NCBI GenBank assembly: GCA_029932675.1 | Contig: JAOZPP010000005.1 | Coordinates: 13,235 to 77,234 of the forward strand | DNA from: a bacterium | GTDB lineage: Bacteria; SM23-81; DAOVCL01 | Direction of reading: 5' to 3' | Length of the DNA: 64,000 bases | Shown: positions 43,376 to 52,488 of the stretch, one piece after another | How positions within the stretch are numbered: the stretch's first letter is position 1 | How the letters are laid out: each line of letters begins with the position of its first letter | Program-made: the position numbers and the translations under genes | The notes under the pieces: model-generated | Seen by the model: only the letters and a program-made list of their open reading frames with translations | Database searches by the model: none | Told to the model about the DNA's origin: nothing

Positions 43376-44347
43376 ATGAAAAGAATGTTGGCTTTTATAC
43401 TCTTTTTGCTTTTTGTTCAAGTCTTCATCCCCCAGGTCTCAAAGGCCAGATTAGGGGGGGCAGGTGTGGGGTTCCTCAATTTGGGGGGGGGGAGTAGGGG
43501 TATAGCTTTAGGGGGAGCGTACAGTGCTCCAGCAGAAGGGTTAGAGGCTATCTATTGGAATCCTGCGGGATTGGCCTATATGGAGAGGACGAGTGTCTCT
43601 TTCACCCATGGTCAACTTTACGCCGATCTCAAAAATGAGAATGTCGCTTTTGCTATGCCCTTGGGAGGAGGTGTATTGGGATTTAGTGGATATGCCCTTC
43701 TATCTGGAAAGATAGAGAAGACCACCATAGAAGATCAGGACGGCACAGGGGAATTTTATACCGCTAATGATTTCGCCGGTGGCATATCTTACGCCCGTAT
43801 GATGACCGACAAATTCGCTTTTGGTTTAACAGTCAAACTAATTGACGCAAATATAGACAAATGTTCAGCTATTGCTTGGGCCTTTGATATAGGGGGGACC
43901 TATAACACCGGTTTTAGGAATTTGCGGTTGGGATTCGTTATACGCAATTTTGGGCCAGATACCCATTATGAGGGGGAGAATTTGCAATATCTCGAAAACG
44001 AGTATTTGAAGGCTACTTACCGTTCCGATCCCTTCCCCTTGCCAATGAGCTTTCAAATGGGCTTTGCCTATGATGTTATTAACTCTAAGGATAACAAAAT
44101 AACTGCGCTTGTCGATTTAGTTCATCCGATTGATCAGGACGAAACGATTGCTGGGGGGATCGAATATTGGTTGAGGGACACATATGCCTTAAGGGTAGGT
44201 TATTCTGAAGAAAACAATAGAGGATTGCGTGGGGGGGTGGGAGTGAAACTCTCTTTGGGGACGATCAAAACAAATATCGATTACAGCTATGAGTTTCATC
44301 AATATCTTGATGGGATTCAACGTTTTACAATTGAGTTTACATATTGA
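43376..44347 (+). CDS. PorV/PorQ-family outer-membrane barrel protein
   Basis: A 323-aa protein with a signal peptide (about 1-25). AGGAGGTGG is the ribosome-binding site. The N-terminal motif 'GAGVGFLNLGGGSRGIALGG' with 'AIYWNPAGLAYMERTSVSFT' is typical of PorV/PorQ (UPF0164-like) barrels, and alternating strands continue to an aromatic end ('RFTIEFTY'). PorV-type proteins shuttle cargo of the type IX secretion system. Its place beside sorting-domain proteins supports that role, although the rest of the system is not in the window. Confidence 0.88.
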   Translation: MKRMLAFILFLLFVQVFIPQVSKARLGGAGVGFLNLGGGSRGIALGGAYSAPAEGLEAIYWNPAGLAYMERTSVSFTHGQLYADLKNENVAFAMPLGGGVLGFSGYALLSGKIEKTTIEDQDGTGEFYTANDFAGGISYARMMTDKFAFGLTVKLIDANIDKCSAIAWAFDIGGTYNTGFRNLRLGFVIRNFGPDTHYEGENLQYLENEYLKATYRSDPFPLPMSFQMGFAYDVINSKDNKITALVDLVHPIDQDETIAGGIEYWLRDTYALRVGYSEENNRGLRGGVGVKLSLGTIKTNIDYSYEFHQYLDGIQRFTIEFTY

Positions 44348-44483
44348 AAGGATTTGATGGCACACTAACTAACAATTGAGGTTTAAGGTGAAATGGGGAA
44401 GGAGGTGATGTTTATTGGAAAGAAAGTATAGATAGTATATGGTGCTTATAACCTTTTGAATGAAATATAAGGAGGGTAAGGAA

Positions 44484-46784
44484 ATGAAGAAAGGCATGTT
44501 GTTTTTTAGTGTGGGAGTGGTGATTTTTATATTGGGTAATTACGTCTTTGCTGGAAATAACTTCCCGGGAAAGGGTGTGGCCCCTGTTCAGGGTTTACCA
44601 TTCTTAGAAAAGCCAGGCCCCTTGGCTACAAAGCCCACTGTGTCATTATCCAAAGAGGGGGTGAAGAGCCTCTCCTTTGTGGATAGTCATGGACAGCAGC
44701 ATTGTATGGTCTTTGATCCATCGGGTAAGAGGAAAAGTGTGATCGATACTTTGAAGTGGTATGTGGGGGAACCTTATGATTGTAACGACTATACAGGAGC
44801 CCTGGATACTAGTTTTATCTGGTTCTATCCAGCAGCTCGCTGTTCCCTTTTGGAAGTGTGGGGTAACTTTCACGACCGGGCTGTAGAGGGTAGCCAGAAG
44901 ATTTCCATCGCTGGCCTATGCTTTGAGGAACGGGGGGATGCTTGCACTGATACTTGTTGTCCCATGTGGATTCATGTATCCGAGGATGAGAGTGATACTT
45001 TTGCCATCTCCCTCACGGATAACCTATTACCGTGGGAGCTTCTCTGGTCTGTAAACGGTGGTGATACTTGGTCCAAGAAGGACTTTACTGAATACCCTCC
45101 TGGGTTTGTTCTCGAATTGCCTCCAGATACTGCCTTCTTTGTGATATTGAGGGCCAGCTCTGGCGGTGGGCAACCTCACATCAATTGGGATGACTGTAAT
45201 GGTTTCACCAGGCAGTGTGAGCCCCGATGTGCCCACTGGTATTTTACCTATCAGCACGCAACCCATGGAAGTCGTTATTGTCCAGGGGTCTCTTGTCAAT
45301 CCCACTACTATGTCTATTATGCAACTGAACCATGGAGTTATCCAGAGCTTCTGGTTAAGGCTGTAGTTAGCTACCAATCAGTTCCCCCTTTCATCGATTC
45401 CTTGACTCAGCTAATGGATAACTACTATCCGGAGGAGAGTTTTGAGGTTAAAGCGGGAATGAGGGATTTGGATGGAGAGGTTACCGAAGCTATCCTTCAC
45501 TTTACAGTGAGAAACTCTGGTGATACCACCAACTTGTCTATGGACATTGTGCCTGATCCTCACTGTCCCACTGGATTTATAGGCACTGCTGACATCAGCG
45601 GTTCCTTCTCATTTTTGGATACTGTTGATTATTGGGTCACTTGTAAGGATAACGATGAGAAGGCGGGGATATGGCGTGGCCAGGGTGACGGTGTTCAGTC
45701 CTTCGTCTTCCAAAAGCCAAACCTCAAAGCGGATATTTTCTTAGCCAATGATATGGGTGGGGACAGGGGTATCTATTATCGTGCACTTCTGGATAGCCTT
45801 GGTTATGAGTATGAATACTGGGATCTCACTAAGAGTCATGGGTTGGATGAAACTATATTAGGCTATGGGAGATGGAATACGGTGATACTATTCGGTTGGG
45901 GTTGTAGCACATTGCCAGGAAAGGATCCCACCGGAAGTATGTGGGCCAATTTCTTGGACCAAGGTACCCTAGACACCACAAGGAACATCCTCTATGTAGA
46001 TCAGGACTACTTCTGTGTGCACGATGATAGTTTGGACTACCCTGATGGATGTGGCTTTGAGGGGAATTTAAGCGCGGGTGAGTTCTTATACGACTATTTT
46101 GGGGTGGGTTGGGCCAAGAGCGATCCAGAGGAGCAGGACACCCTCTTTATTGGTTTAGATGCACAATTAGTGGGGTCTTATGTGGGGGAGATTTTCGCGC
46201 TGAATACGGACCACGTAGGGATAACTCCTTGGCCAGATTACACCAGGGCCAATAGTCAAGCCACTGATATCTTTCAAGCTGTTTATGGGGAAGAGCCATG
46301 TGGCACCAGATATAATGGTGGGAACTTCAAGACCGTTTTTCTTCCTTTCCCCTTTGAGGCCTTATGTGATTATGATACTCTAAACCAGGAACCTGTTCTT
46401 ACCGATAAGGCCTTGACCGTGATGGATAGTATTCTGTCGTGGTTTGGGACTCGGGATTCAATCCCTGAAGGTATTCAGCAGCTCCCTGATGGGGGAGAGT
46501 TGCCGAGGGTCTTTACCCTCTCCCAGAACTACCCCAATCCATTCAACCCAGTGACCAGCATAGAGTATACAGTTCCCAAATCTGCTGAGGTGAGCCTGAA
46601 GGTCTATAACGTTCTGGGCCAGGAGGTGAAGACCTTGGTGGACCTGCGGCAGAATGCAGGTAGGTATCGGGCCACTTGGAATGGGGAGGATAGTCACGGC
46701 CAGAAGGTCTCCAGCGGTATCTACTTCTATCAGTTGAAGGCGGGAGACGTCTCGTTAGTGCGCAGGATGATCCTCTTGAAGTAG
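44484..46784 (+). CDS. Secreted protein with type IX-like C-terminal sorting domain
   Basis: About 766 aa. The ATG at 44484 follows AAGGAGG by 9 nt and begins the signal peptide 'MKKGMLFFSVGVVIFILGNY'; an ATG at 44460 lies before that site. The body is cysteine-rich in residues 110-280. Near 420-600 is an alpha/beta segment ('DIFLANDMGGDRGIYYRALL', 'NTVILFGWGCSTLPG') like the flavodoxin-type folds of some peptidases, but no catalytic set is evident. The tail is a complete sorting domain (QNYPNPFNPVTSIEY, VYNVLGQEVKTLVD, SSGIYFYQLKAGD). Confidence 0.83.
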   Translation: MKKGMLFFSVGVVIFILGNYVFAGNNFPGKGVAPVQGLPFLEKPGPLATKPTVSLSKEGVKSLSFVDSHGQQHCMVFDPSGKRKSVIDTLKWYVGEPYDCNDYTGALDTSFIWFYPAARCSLLEVWGNFHDRAVEGSQKISIAGLCFEERGDACTDTCCPMWIHVSEDESDTFAISLTDNLLPWELLWSVNGGDTWSKKDFTEYPPGFVLELPPDTAFFVILRASSGGGQPHINWDDCNGFTRQCEPRCAHWYFTYQHATHGSRYCPGVSCQSHYYVYYATEPWSYPELLVKAVVSYQSVPPFIDSLTQLMDNYYPEESFEVKAGMRDLDGEVTEAILHFTVRNSGDTTNLSMDIVPDPHCPTGFIGTADISGSFSFLDTVDYWVTCKDNDEKAGIWRGQGDGVQSFVFQKPNLKADIFLANDMGGDRGIYYRALLDSLGYEYEYWDLTKSHGLDETILGYGRWNTVILFGWGCSTLPGKDPTGSMWANFLDQGTLDTTRNILYVDQDYFCVHDDSLDYPDGCGFEGNLSAGEFLYDYFGVGWAKSDPEEQDTLFIGLDAQLVGSYVGEIFALNTDHVGITPWPDYTRANSQATDIFQAVYGEEPCGTRYNGGNFKTVFLPFPFEALCDYDTLNQEPVLTDKALTVMDSILSWFGTRDSIPEGIQQLPDGGELPRVFTLSQNYPNPFNPVTSIEYTVPKSAEVSLKVYNVLGQEVKTLVDLRQNAGRYRATWNGEDSHGQKVSSGIYFYQLKAGDVSLVRRMILLK

Positions 46785-46806
46785 GTCTTGTAATTTGGTA
46801 ATGGAA

Positions 46807-46842
46807 AAAAGGCTGTCTGGGCAGAATGCCCAGACAGCCTTT
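46807..46842. terminator. Bidirectional terminator between convergent genes
   Basis: A perfect 16-bp stem AAAAGGCTGTCTGGGC with a 5-nt loop. T-rich sequence follows on both strands. It separates the plus-strand secretion cluster from the minus-strand DUF362 gene. Confidence 0.93.
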
Positions 46843-46875
46843 TATTTTAGGCTGATCCTATGGGAACAAAATAGG

Positions 46876-47988
46876 CTAAACCTTAATCAATTCATATCCT
46901 CTCTTCCCCAATCCCAAGCCTTCCCCATAACTAAGCTGAATGGTGTAGTCGATCTCTGGATAGATATCCTTGATCTTATCATCTCCGGGGTTGAAACTCC
47001 TCTGGAGGGCAGAGTTTTTTAGCCCCGGGCTTTGGTTGAGGAGGTCAACCGAGGCCTGGTCGATAGCTATGGGGTCTGGAGAGGCCAGGATACCGATATC
47101 GGGGACTAAAGGGGCGTCTGAACGGTCAAAGCAATCACAATCAGGGGTTATGTTCAAAAGAAAGTTGATATAGCCTACTCTCCCACCCTTTCCCCTGGTC
47201 ACCGCCCAAAGGTATTCCACCATCCTCTCCTGGAGCTCCCTACTCGCTGCATCCCACTTCACCCTGATCGCCCCTGTGGGGCAGCTTGGGATACACTCAC
47301 CACACCCAGTACATTTCTCTCCCACAATGTAAGCCTTTCCCTCCCTGAGCTCTATGGCCTGGGGGAGGCAGTAGGGGCGACATCTTTCACAGCCCGTGCA
47401 TCTCTCCTCCTTTATGAAAGGACGAAAGTTGGAGTGCTGAGCTAACTTACCAGCTATACTGGCACAGCCCATACCAATGTTTTTAATCGCCCCTCCAAAT
47501 CCCGTCGCTAAGTGGAGCTTGAAGTGGGCAACCCCAATTAAGGAATCAGCATAAGCGATATCGGAGCCAATGTAGGCCTTTTTTATATGTTTCCCCTCTA
47601 TCTCCACCTCTTGGAAGGATTGTCCCCGCAGCCCATCGCCGATAAGCAAAGGCGCCCCCGTGACTACTTGATTAAATCCATGTTCTGCGGCCAGGAGGAG
47701 GTGGTCGTAGGAATTTGAGCGAGAGCCAGGATAGAGGGTGTTGGTGTCTACCAAGAACGGTTTCCCTCCCGCCTCCTTTACCTTCTCCACAATGGGCCTG
47801 AGGAAGATCGGCCGGATGAAACCTGAGCCTCCTCTCTCCCCGAAGTGGAGTTTCACCGCGGTCAGCCCATCTTTCTCCACTATCCTCCCTAAGCCCGCTC
47901 GATCGAAGAGACGGCTGAGCTTCTGGAATAGGTTTGTGCCTGACCTTGTCCGCAGGTCGGTAAAGTAGACCTTGCTCTTGGTTTCCAT
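46876..47988 (-). CDS. DUF362 protein with two 4Fe-4S clusters
   Basis: A 370-aa protein. The N-terminal DUF362 region has 'VKLHFGERGGSGFIRP' and 'PFLVDTNTLYPGSRSNSYDH'. A ferredoxin domain (about 195-250) has two cysteine sets 'CTGCERCRPYC' and 'CTGCGECIPSCPTGAI', each able to bind a cubane cluster. The DUF362 region resumes after it. These proteins occur widely in anaerobes; the electron partner is unknown. It stands alone, facing the bidirectional terminator. Confidence 0.9.
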   Translation of the reverse strand: METKSKVYFTDLRTRSGTNLFQKLSRLFDRAGLGRIVEKDGLTAVKLHFGERGGSGFIRPIFLRPIVEKVKEAGGKPFLVDTNTLYPGSRSNSYDHLLLAAEHGFNQVVTGAPLLIGDGLRGQSFQEVEIEGKHIKKAYIGSDIAYADSLIGVAHFKLHLATGFGGAIKNIGMGCASIAGKLAQHSNFRPFIKEERCTGCERCRPYCLPQAIELREGKAYIVGEKCTGCGECIPSCPTGAIRVKWDAASRELQERMVEYLWAVTRGKGGRVGYINFLLNITPDCDCFDRSDAPLVPDIGILASPDPIAIDQASVDLLNQSPGLKNSALQRSFNPGDDKIKDIYPEIDYTIQLSYGEGLGLGKRGYELIKV

Positions 47989-48004
47989 TTATTTATAACC
48001 TGAG

Positions 48005-48057
48005 CCGTCAGATGCCCTCATCTGACGGGGGTAGTGGCAGAATCGGGGTTCTGCCAC
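48005..48057. repeat. Copy 2 of the double-hairpin repeat
   Basis: Two hairpins in tandem: CCGTCAGATG/CATCTGACGG (48005-48028, 4-nt loop) and GTGGCAGAA/TTCTGCCAC (48034-48057, loop TCGGGG). The second matches the copy at 7048-7071. Confidence 0.8.
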
Positions 48058-48103
48058 CTCATCTTGGGTTTCCTTCATTCTTAATTTTACATTTGGTTTT
48101 TTG

Positions 48104-48754
48104 CTAAGAGAATATCCTGAACTTGGCCAATACCCGGGCCAGTGAACCCAATATCTGCGCCTCCTGATCAGAACGTCCTTGCTGATCCGTAATCTGGCGA
48201 ATTGCTGACCAGAGATAGACTACCATCGAGAGGGGGGTGAGGGTCCCTACGCCCCAGTATCCAATCCTGAGCACAGTTGGTGGAGAGGAGAAGAGGAACA
48301 TAAAGAGGAGGATGAGTTGTGCCCAGGTGGTGGCCTTACCTAAGAGGTTTGGGGTAGTGAGGGTATTCCTCATCCTCAAGAAGGAGGGGAGGGGTTCACC
48401 AGAAGCGCGCAGGGCGAAAAACCAGAGCCCCCCCAGGAGGATGAACCGCCCTAAGACCATCCCAGTTATCAACCAGGTGGGGCGGCCAAGGAGGAGGCTA
48501 AAACCTAAGTAGCCAATGCCAATACAGACCTTGTCGGCCAAGGGGTCCAGGAAACGGCCTAAGGGGTTCTCCTCCTTTGATGCTCTGGCCAGGCTTCCAT
48601 CCAAGAGATCAGAAATAGCTACCCAGGAGATGATCAACTTAGCGGCGAGGGGAGCCCAATTCCATTTTCCCCAGTTGCCAAGACAGAGCAGAAAGGGGGG
48701 AATCATAAATAGGCGGCTTAAGGTTAACCAATTGGCGGTTTTTCTTAGATCCAT
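48104..48754 (-). CDS. CDP-alcohol phosphatidyltransferase (PgsA-like)
   Basis: A 216-aa integral membrane enzyme of phospholipid synthesis. The catalytic motif D-x2-D-G-x2-A-R-x8-G-x3-D-x3-D is intact in 'DLLDGSLARA' and 'GRFLDPLADK' (about 50-75). Five or so membrane helices are visible. PgsA (glycerol-3-phosphate transfer) is the likeliest function; a related head-group transferase cannot be excluded. It shares 1 nt with recN (TAATG). Confidence 0.88.
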   Translation of the reverse strand: MDLRKTANWLTLSRLFMIPPFLLCLGNWGKWNWAPLAAKLIISWVAISDLLDGSLARASKEENPLGRFLDPLADKVCIGIGYLGFSLLLGRPTWLITGMVLGRFILLGGLWFFALRASGEPLPSFLRMRNTLTTPNLLGKATTWAQLILLFMFLFSSPPTVLRIGYWGVGTLTPLSMVVYLWSAIRQITDQQGRSDQEAQILGSLARVLAKFRIFS

Positions 48755-50457
48755 TATGCTTTTCCCCCTTCCTTGATAAGTTCCTCGGCCTGCTCCAAGG
48801 CGGTGAGGCTTATCCTCTTCCCCGCCAACATCCTTGCTATCTCCTTTACCCTCTCTCCCGGGGTGAGCTTACGGATCTTTGTCTGGGTCTTCCCCTGGTC
48901 AGTGGTCTTCTCCACCTTATAATGATGTTGCGCCAGAGAGGCGATCTGTTGGAGATGGGTGATACAGATTATCTGATGGGAATCAGCCAACTTCCTTAGC
49001 TTTTCCCCTACCTGATGGGCAACCTTTCCCCCTATCCCCACATCTATTTCATCGAAGATCAAAATCGGAATTTGATCTACCTTGGCCAAGATGGCCTTTA
49101 GGGCAAGCATTATCCGAGAGGCCTCCCCTAAGGAGGCTATTTTGGTCAGAGGTTTGACTTCCTCCCCGGGGTTGGGGGATATATAGAACTCCCCCTTCTC
49201 CATCCCCTTCTCCGTGGGTTCATACCTTTCTCCTGCAACTTCAATTAGGCCATCCGCTGTCTTTAATGGGGTAAGTTTCACCTTAAACTTAGCCTTTCCC
49301 ATACCTAAGGAGGAGAGCTCTTCCTGCACCCTTCCCTCCAATCTATCTGCTGCCTGGTTCCTCTTCTGGGAGAGGAGGTGGCAAAGGGAGGTGAGATCAG
49401 CCCGAAGTTGGATGATCCTTCCTTCAATTGTTGCTAAGGCTGAATCAAAATCCTCGATTGAAGCCAATAACTCCTTGAGCTTTGCTTGGTGTTGGAGGAC
49501 AGCCTCTATACTTCCCCCATACCGTTTCTTTAGTCCCCTAAGGGAGAGGAGCCTCTCGGTTACCGCCTCCAACCTGCGAGGATCGGATTCAATCCTCCCC
49601 AGATGGGAGGTGAGGAGGTGATAGATCTCTTCCACTCGCAGGGAAATCTCCCTCAGATCCTCAACTGGTTTTTCCAACCGGTGATCAATCTTAGCTGCCC
49701 TCTCCACCTCCGTTTCTGCCCGCTGGATATTTTCTAAGGCCGAACCGCTTGCTTGGTAGAGAAGGTCAACTGCTGTGGCCAGGCTCTGACTGAGGGTCTC
49801 CGTATTCTCTAAGACCTTCTTCTCCTCTTCTAATTTCTCCTCCTCCCCGGGTTGAGGGTCGATCCTCTCAATTTCCCTCAACTGGAAGGAGTAAAGCTCC
49901 CTCTTCTCCTCGGCCTTCTCCTTGGCCTTGATCAATTCCTCTCGCCGGTTTATCTCCTCTTTTAAAGCCTTATAGGCAGCTCCTACCTTCCTCCTTAAAG
50001 GCCAGAGGCCGCCGAAGCCATCTAAGAGGTCCAGATGGGAGCCCCGGTGCAGGAGGGATTGATGCTGATGGGGGCCATGGAGGTCTACCAGGAGGTCCCC
50101 TATCCCCCGCAGGGCAGCCAAGGTGATCAGCCTTCCGTTGGCATAACAATGTGATGGACCCTGAGGGAATATCTCCCTCTCCAGGATTAGTTCCCCCTCC
50201 TCGGCCTTAACTCCCCACTGGGAAAGCAACCTTTGGATAGTCTCATCCAGTGTAAAGAGACCCTCCACCTTAGCTGATTCAGCTCCTGATCTGACCTGAG
50301 TCCTCTCCGCTCTCTCCCCTAAGAGGAGCCCTATCGCCCCGACTATTATGGATTTTCCTGCCCCGGTAGAGCCAGTGAGCACATTGAGCCCGGCACCAAA
50401 CCTAATGGAGAGCTTATCGATGAGGGCGTAATCCTTAATTCGCAACTCCCTGAGCAT
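48754..50457 (-). CDS. recN: DNA repair protein RecN
   Basis: A 567-aa SMC-like ATPase for double-strand break repair. Walker A 'LTGSTGAGKSIIVGAIGLLL' is at about 28-45. A long coiled coil follows (about 155-370). The C-terminal half has the signature 'SLGEASRIMLALKAILAKVD' and Walker B 'ILIFDEIDVGIGG', then 'ICITHLQQIASLAQHHYKV'. It lies between NAD kinase and the phosphatidyltransferase; recN next to NAD kinase is a common order. Confidence 0.96.
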   Translation of the reverse strand: MLRELRIKDYALIDKLSIRFGAGLNVLTGSTGAGKSIIVGAIGLLLGERAERTQVRSGAESAKVEGLFTLDETIQRLLSQWGVKAEEGELILEREIFPQGPSHCYANGRLITLAALRGIGDLLVDLHGPHQHQSLLHRGSHLDLLDGFGGLWPLRRKVGAAYKALKEEINRREELIKAKEKAEEKRELYSFQLREIERIDPQPGEEEKLEEEKKVLENTETLSQSLATAVDLLYQASGSALENIQRAETEVERAAKIDHRLEKPVEDLREISLRVEEIYHLLTSHLGRIESDPRRLEAVTERLLSLRGLKKRYGGSIEAVLQHQAKLKELLASIEDFDSALATIEGRIIQLRADLTSLCHLLSQKRNQAADRLEGRVQEELSSLGMGKAKFKVKLTPLKTADGLIEVAGERYEPTEKGMEKGEFYISPNPGEEVKPLTKIASLGEASRIMLALKAILAKVDQIPILIFDEIDVGIGGKVAHQVGEKLRKLADSHQIICITHLQQIASLAQHHYKVEKTTDQGKTQTKIRKLTPGERVKEIARMLAGKRISLTALEQAEELIKEGGKA

Positions 50458-50459
50458 CT

Positions 50460-51332
50460 CTACCCCTCAGATCCCGGTTCCAACCCCCATTTGAGCTTTT
50501 CTCTGAGGACCTGGTAGAAAGACTGTGCGGTAGAGTGGACTAACGTTATCTTGTAATCCCCCTTGGTTATCCTTACCCTATCCCCGGAAGACAGTTCATA
50601 TCCCACCTGACCGTCTATGGTGAGCATTGCTAAGTTGTGATCAGAATAGACCGCAACTTCAAAGACCTCCTCTTGAGAGATGACCATGGGCCTTACTGAG
50701 AGGCTGTGCGGACAGATGGGGGTGATGATGATCGCCTCCATACGGGGGTTGATGATCGGCCCCCCGGCAGAGAGGGAGTAGGCGGTGGACCCAGTGGGAG
50801 TGGAAAGGATGAGACCATCAGCGGAAAATGTGGAGAGGGACTCGCCGTTGATGAAGGTCTCCAATTGGATTACGCGGGAGAAACTTCCCTTGTCTATTAC
50901 CAGGTCATTGAGGGCATAGAAAGTGGGTTTCCCTGGTTTGGAGAGGAGCACGGCCTTGATGATCATCCTCTTCTCCAGGGTATAGTGTTCTTTCCAGATC
51001 CTCTCCAGGGTGGAAAAGATCTCCTCTGGTTTCAGTTCGGTGAGAAAGCCCAGCCTGCCTAAGTTTACCCCTAAGATGGGGGTTCCTCTTCTCCCTACCG
51101 CCCGCGCTGCAGCGAGGAGTGTGCCATCACCCCCTAAGGCAATGATCATATCGGAGTGGCTAGCCACTTCCTCCCGGGGATAGGCCGATTCTCTTTTACC
51201 TACCAAGGGAAGGAGCTCTTCTTCTAAGGCAAATTCAGCCCCTTTGGTCTCCAACCACTCTACCAAGGAGATTAAGACCTCCTTAGTCTTTGGCTTCTCA
51301 ATGTTGGCGATAATCCCAATTCTTTTCAACAT
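50460..51332 (-). CDS. nadK: NAD kinase
   Basis: About 290 aa. The ATG at 51332 (MLKRIGIIANIEKPK) follows GAGG by 9 nt and is preferred over 51347. The enzyme phosphorylates NAD to NADP. The GGDGT motif 'IALGGDGTLLAAARAVGRRG' and the substrate loop 'SADGLILSTPTGSTAYSLSA' are complete, followed by 'PLSVRPMVI'-type sequence. It ends 2 nt before recN. Confidence 0.96.
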   Translation of the reverse strand: MLKRIGIIANIEKPKTKEVLISLVEWLETKGAEFALEEELLPLVGKRESAYPREEVASHSDMIIALGGDGTLLAAARAVGRRGTPILGVNLGRLGFLTELKPEEIFSTLERIWKEHYTLEKRMIIKAVLLSKPGKPTFYALNDLVIDKGSFSRVIQLETFINGESLSTFSADGLILSTPTGSTAYSLSAGGPIINPRMEAIIITPICPHSLSVRPMVISQEEVFEVAVYSDHNLAMLTIDGQVGYELSSGDRVRITKGDYKITLVHSTAQSFYQVLREKLKWGLEPGSEG

Positions 51333-51364
51333 AATTTGCATCCTCAAAGTAGAGGAAAACTTCT

Positions 51365-52330
51365 TCAGGGCATAGCTTGAGCCTCTATGCCCAGGGTTTT
51401 TCTGATCTGGCTGGCCAGGGCGGGGGCGTCTCCCACCCGATAGTTGTCGGTGATTACCAGTTCTGGCCCACTCCTTTGCACATACTCCATCAATTCCTCA
51501 AAGTCAGAATGGTCGCTTAAGGCCACCAGATAATCCCTCTTCGCTGTCTGCCTCCAGGGGTGACTAAACTCCCATCCGGAGAGGGTTATCCTGTATCCCC
51601 TTGTTTCGATGTATCTTTTAGCTCCTGTATGATAGAGGACGATATGGGGCCCCGCCTTTGCTTTTTTCCCCTCTTCGCTGGTCGAGGGGAGGTAGGGAGG
51701 AAACTTCATTCCATACTTTTCCCCCAGTTGGGCCAAACGGAAGGTGCGTTGGGGGAGGAGTATGGGGACCCTTAGGCCAAACCCCTTGATCATAGCCAGA
51801 ACCTCTAATAGTTTGCCATGATAGCCAAAGATATGAACTGGTCCTGATTTCAGCAACCTCTCCAGGAGTTCCTTCATCCTTTGGCTCAGTTCTTCCTTAA
51901 ATTTCCTCACCTGTTCAGGATGGCCATAGGTAGCCTCTATTACCAAGGTGTCTGCCTGGATAACTTTCGTCCGGTGAAGGCAAAAATCACCGGTGTAAAG
52001 GAGCCTTCGCCCATTTTCCCTTTCCAGCAGAACCTGAGCTGAACCTAATATATGGCCTGCTTCAAACAGGGTTATTCTCTCCCCGTTAAACTCCATAGGT
52101 TGCCCAAAGGGGAGGGGAGTAAGCCCCCCAGTGCCTCTCAATATCTTCACCAATTCCACGGTGGCCGGGGAGGAGATCACCTGATCACATCTTTGCAAGC
52201 TCTCCTCAAGGCCCCAGAGGTGGTCGGAATGGGCGTGGGTTACAACCCGTAACCTCCGGTTCCAATGACCATCACAGGTCACTGTATTCCCTAAGAGGAC
52301 CGCCCCGTTGGGAGCTATTGAGGCATCCAT
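51365..52330 (-). CDS. Metallo-beta-lactamase-fold exonuclease-like protein
   Basis: A 321-aa protein with the metal-binding 'VVTHAHSDHLWG' (H-x-H-x-D-H) near residue 30, 'FEAGHILGSAQVLLERENGR' and 'LLYTGDFC', as in beta-CASP/YSH1-type nucleases. The size is smaller than full RNase J/CPSF-73 proteins, and the C-terminal metal segment 'YLVALSDHSDFEELMEYV' is present. It is likely a nucleic-acid-processing hydrolase; substrate not identified. Confidence 0.85.
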   Translation of the reverse strand: MDASIAPNGAVLLGNTVTCDGHWNRRLRVVTHAHSDHLWGLEESLQRCDQVISSPATVELVKILRGTGGLTPLPFGQPMEFNGERITLFEAGHILGSAQVLLERENGRRLLYTGDFCLHRTKVIQADTLVIEATYGHPEQVRKFKEELSQRMKELLERLLKSGPVHIFGYHGKLLEVLAMIKGFGLRVPILLPQRTFRLAQLGEKYGMKFPPYLPSTSEEGKKAKAGPHIVLYHTGAKRYIETRGYRITLSGWEFSHPWRQTAKRDYLVALSDHSDFEELMEYVQRSGPELVITDNYRVGDAPALASQIRKTLGIEAQAMP

Positions 52331-52488
52331 CTAAAGAATTTAGCACAAGTTTACCCCTGAGGCAAGGAGTTTTTCGCCCTCAGAGGCAAGGCCACCGGGA
52401 GGGGAGGAATTAAACGAGTAGATATTGTTGTTTTGGTGTTACATCCTTTGGGGTGGCTGTGGAAGGGCGATGGGGCAGCTTAGAAGTG

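Noticed and set aside
44401-44432. A perfect Shine-Dalgarno (GGAAGGAGGTG) before a 7-codon frame
   Set aside because: The frame is too short to support as a gene; it could be a leader peptide, but nothing else supports it.
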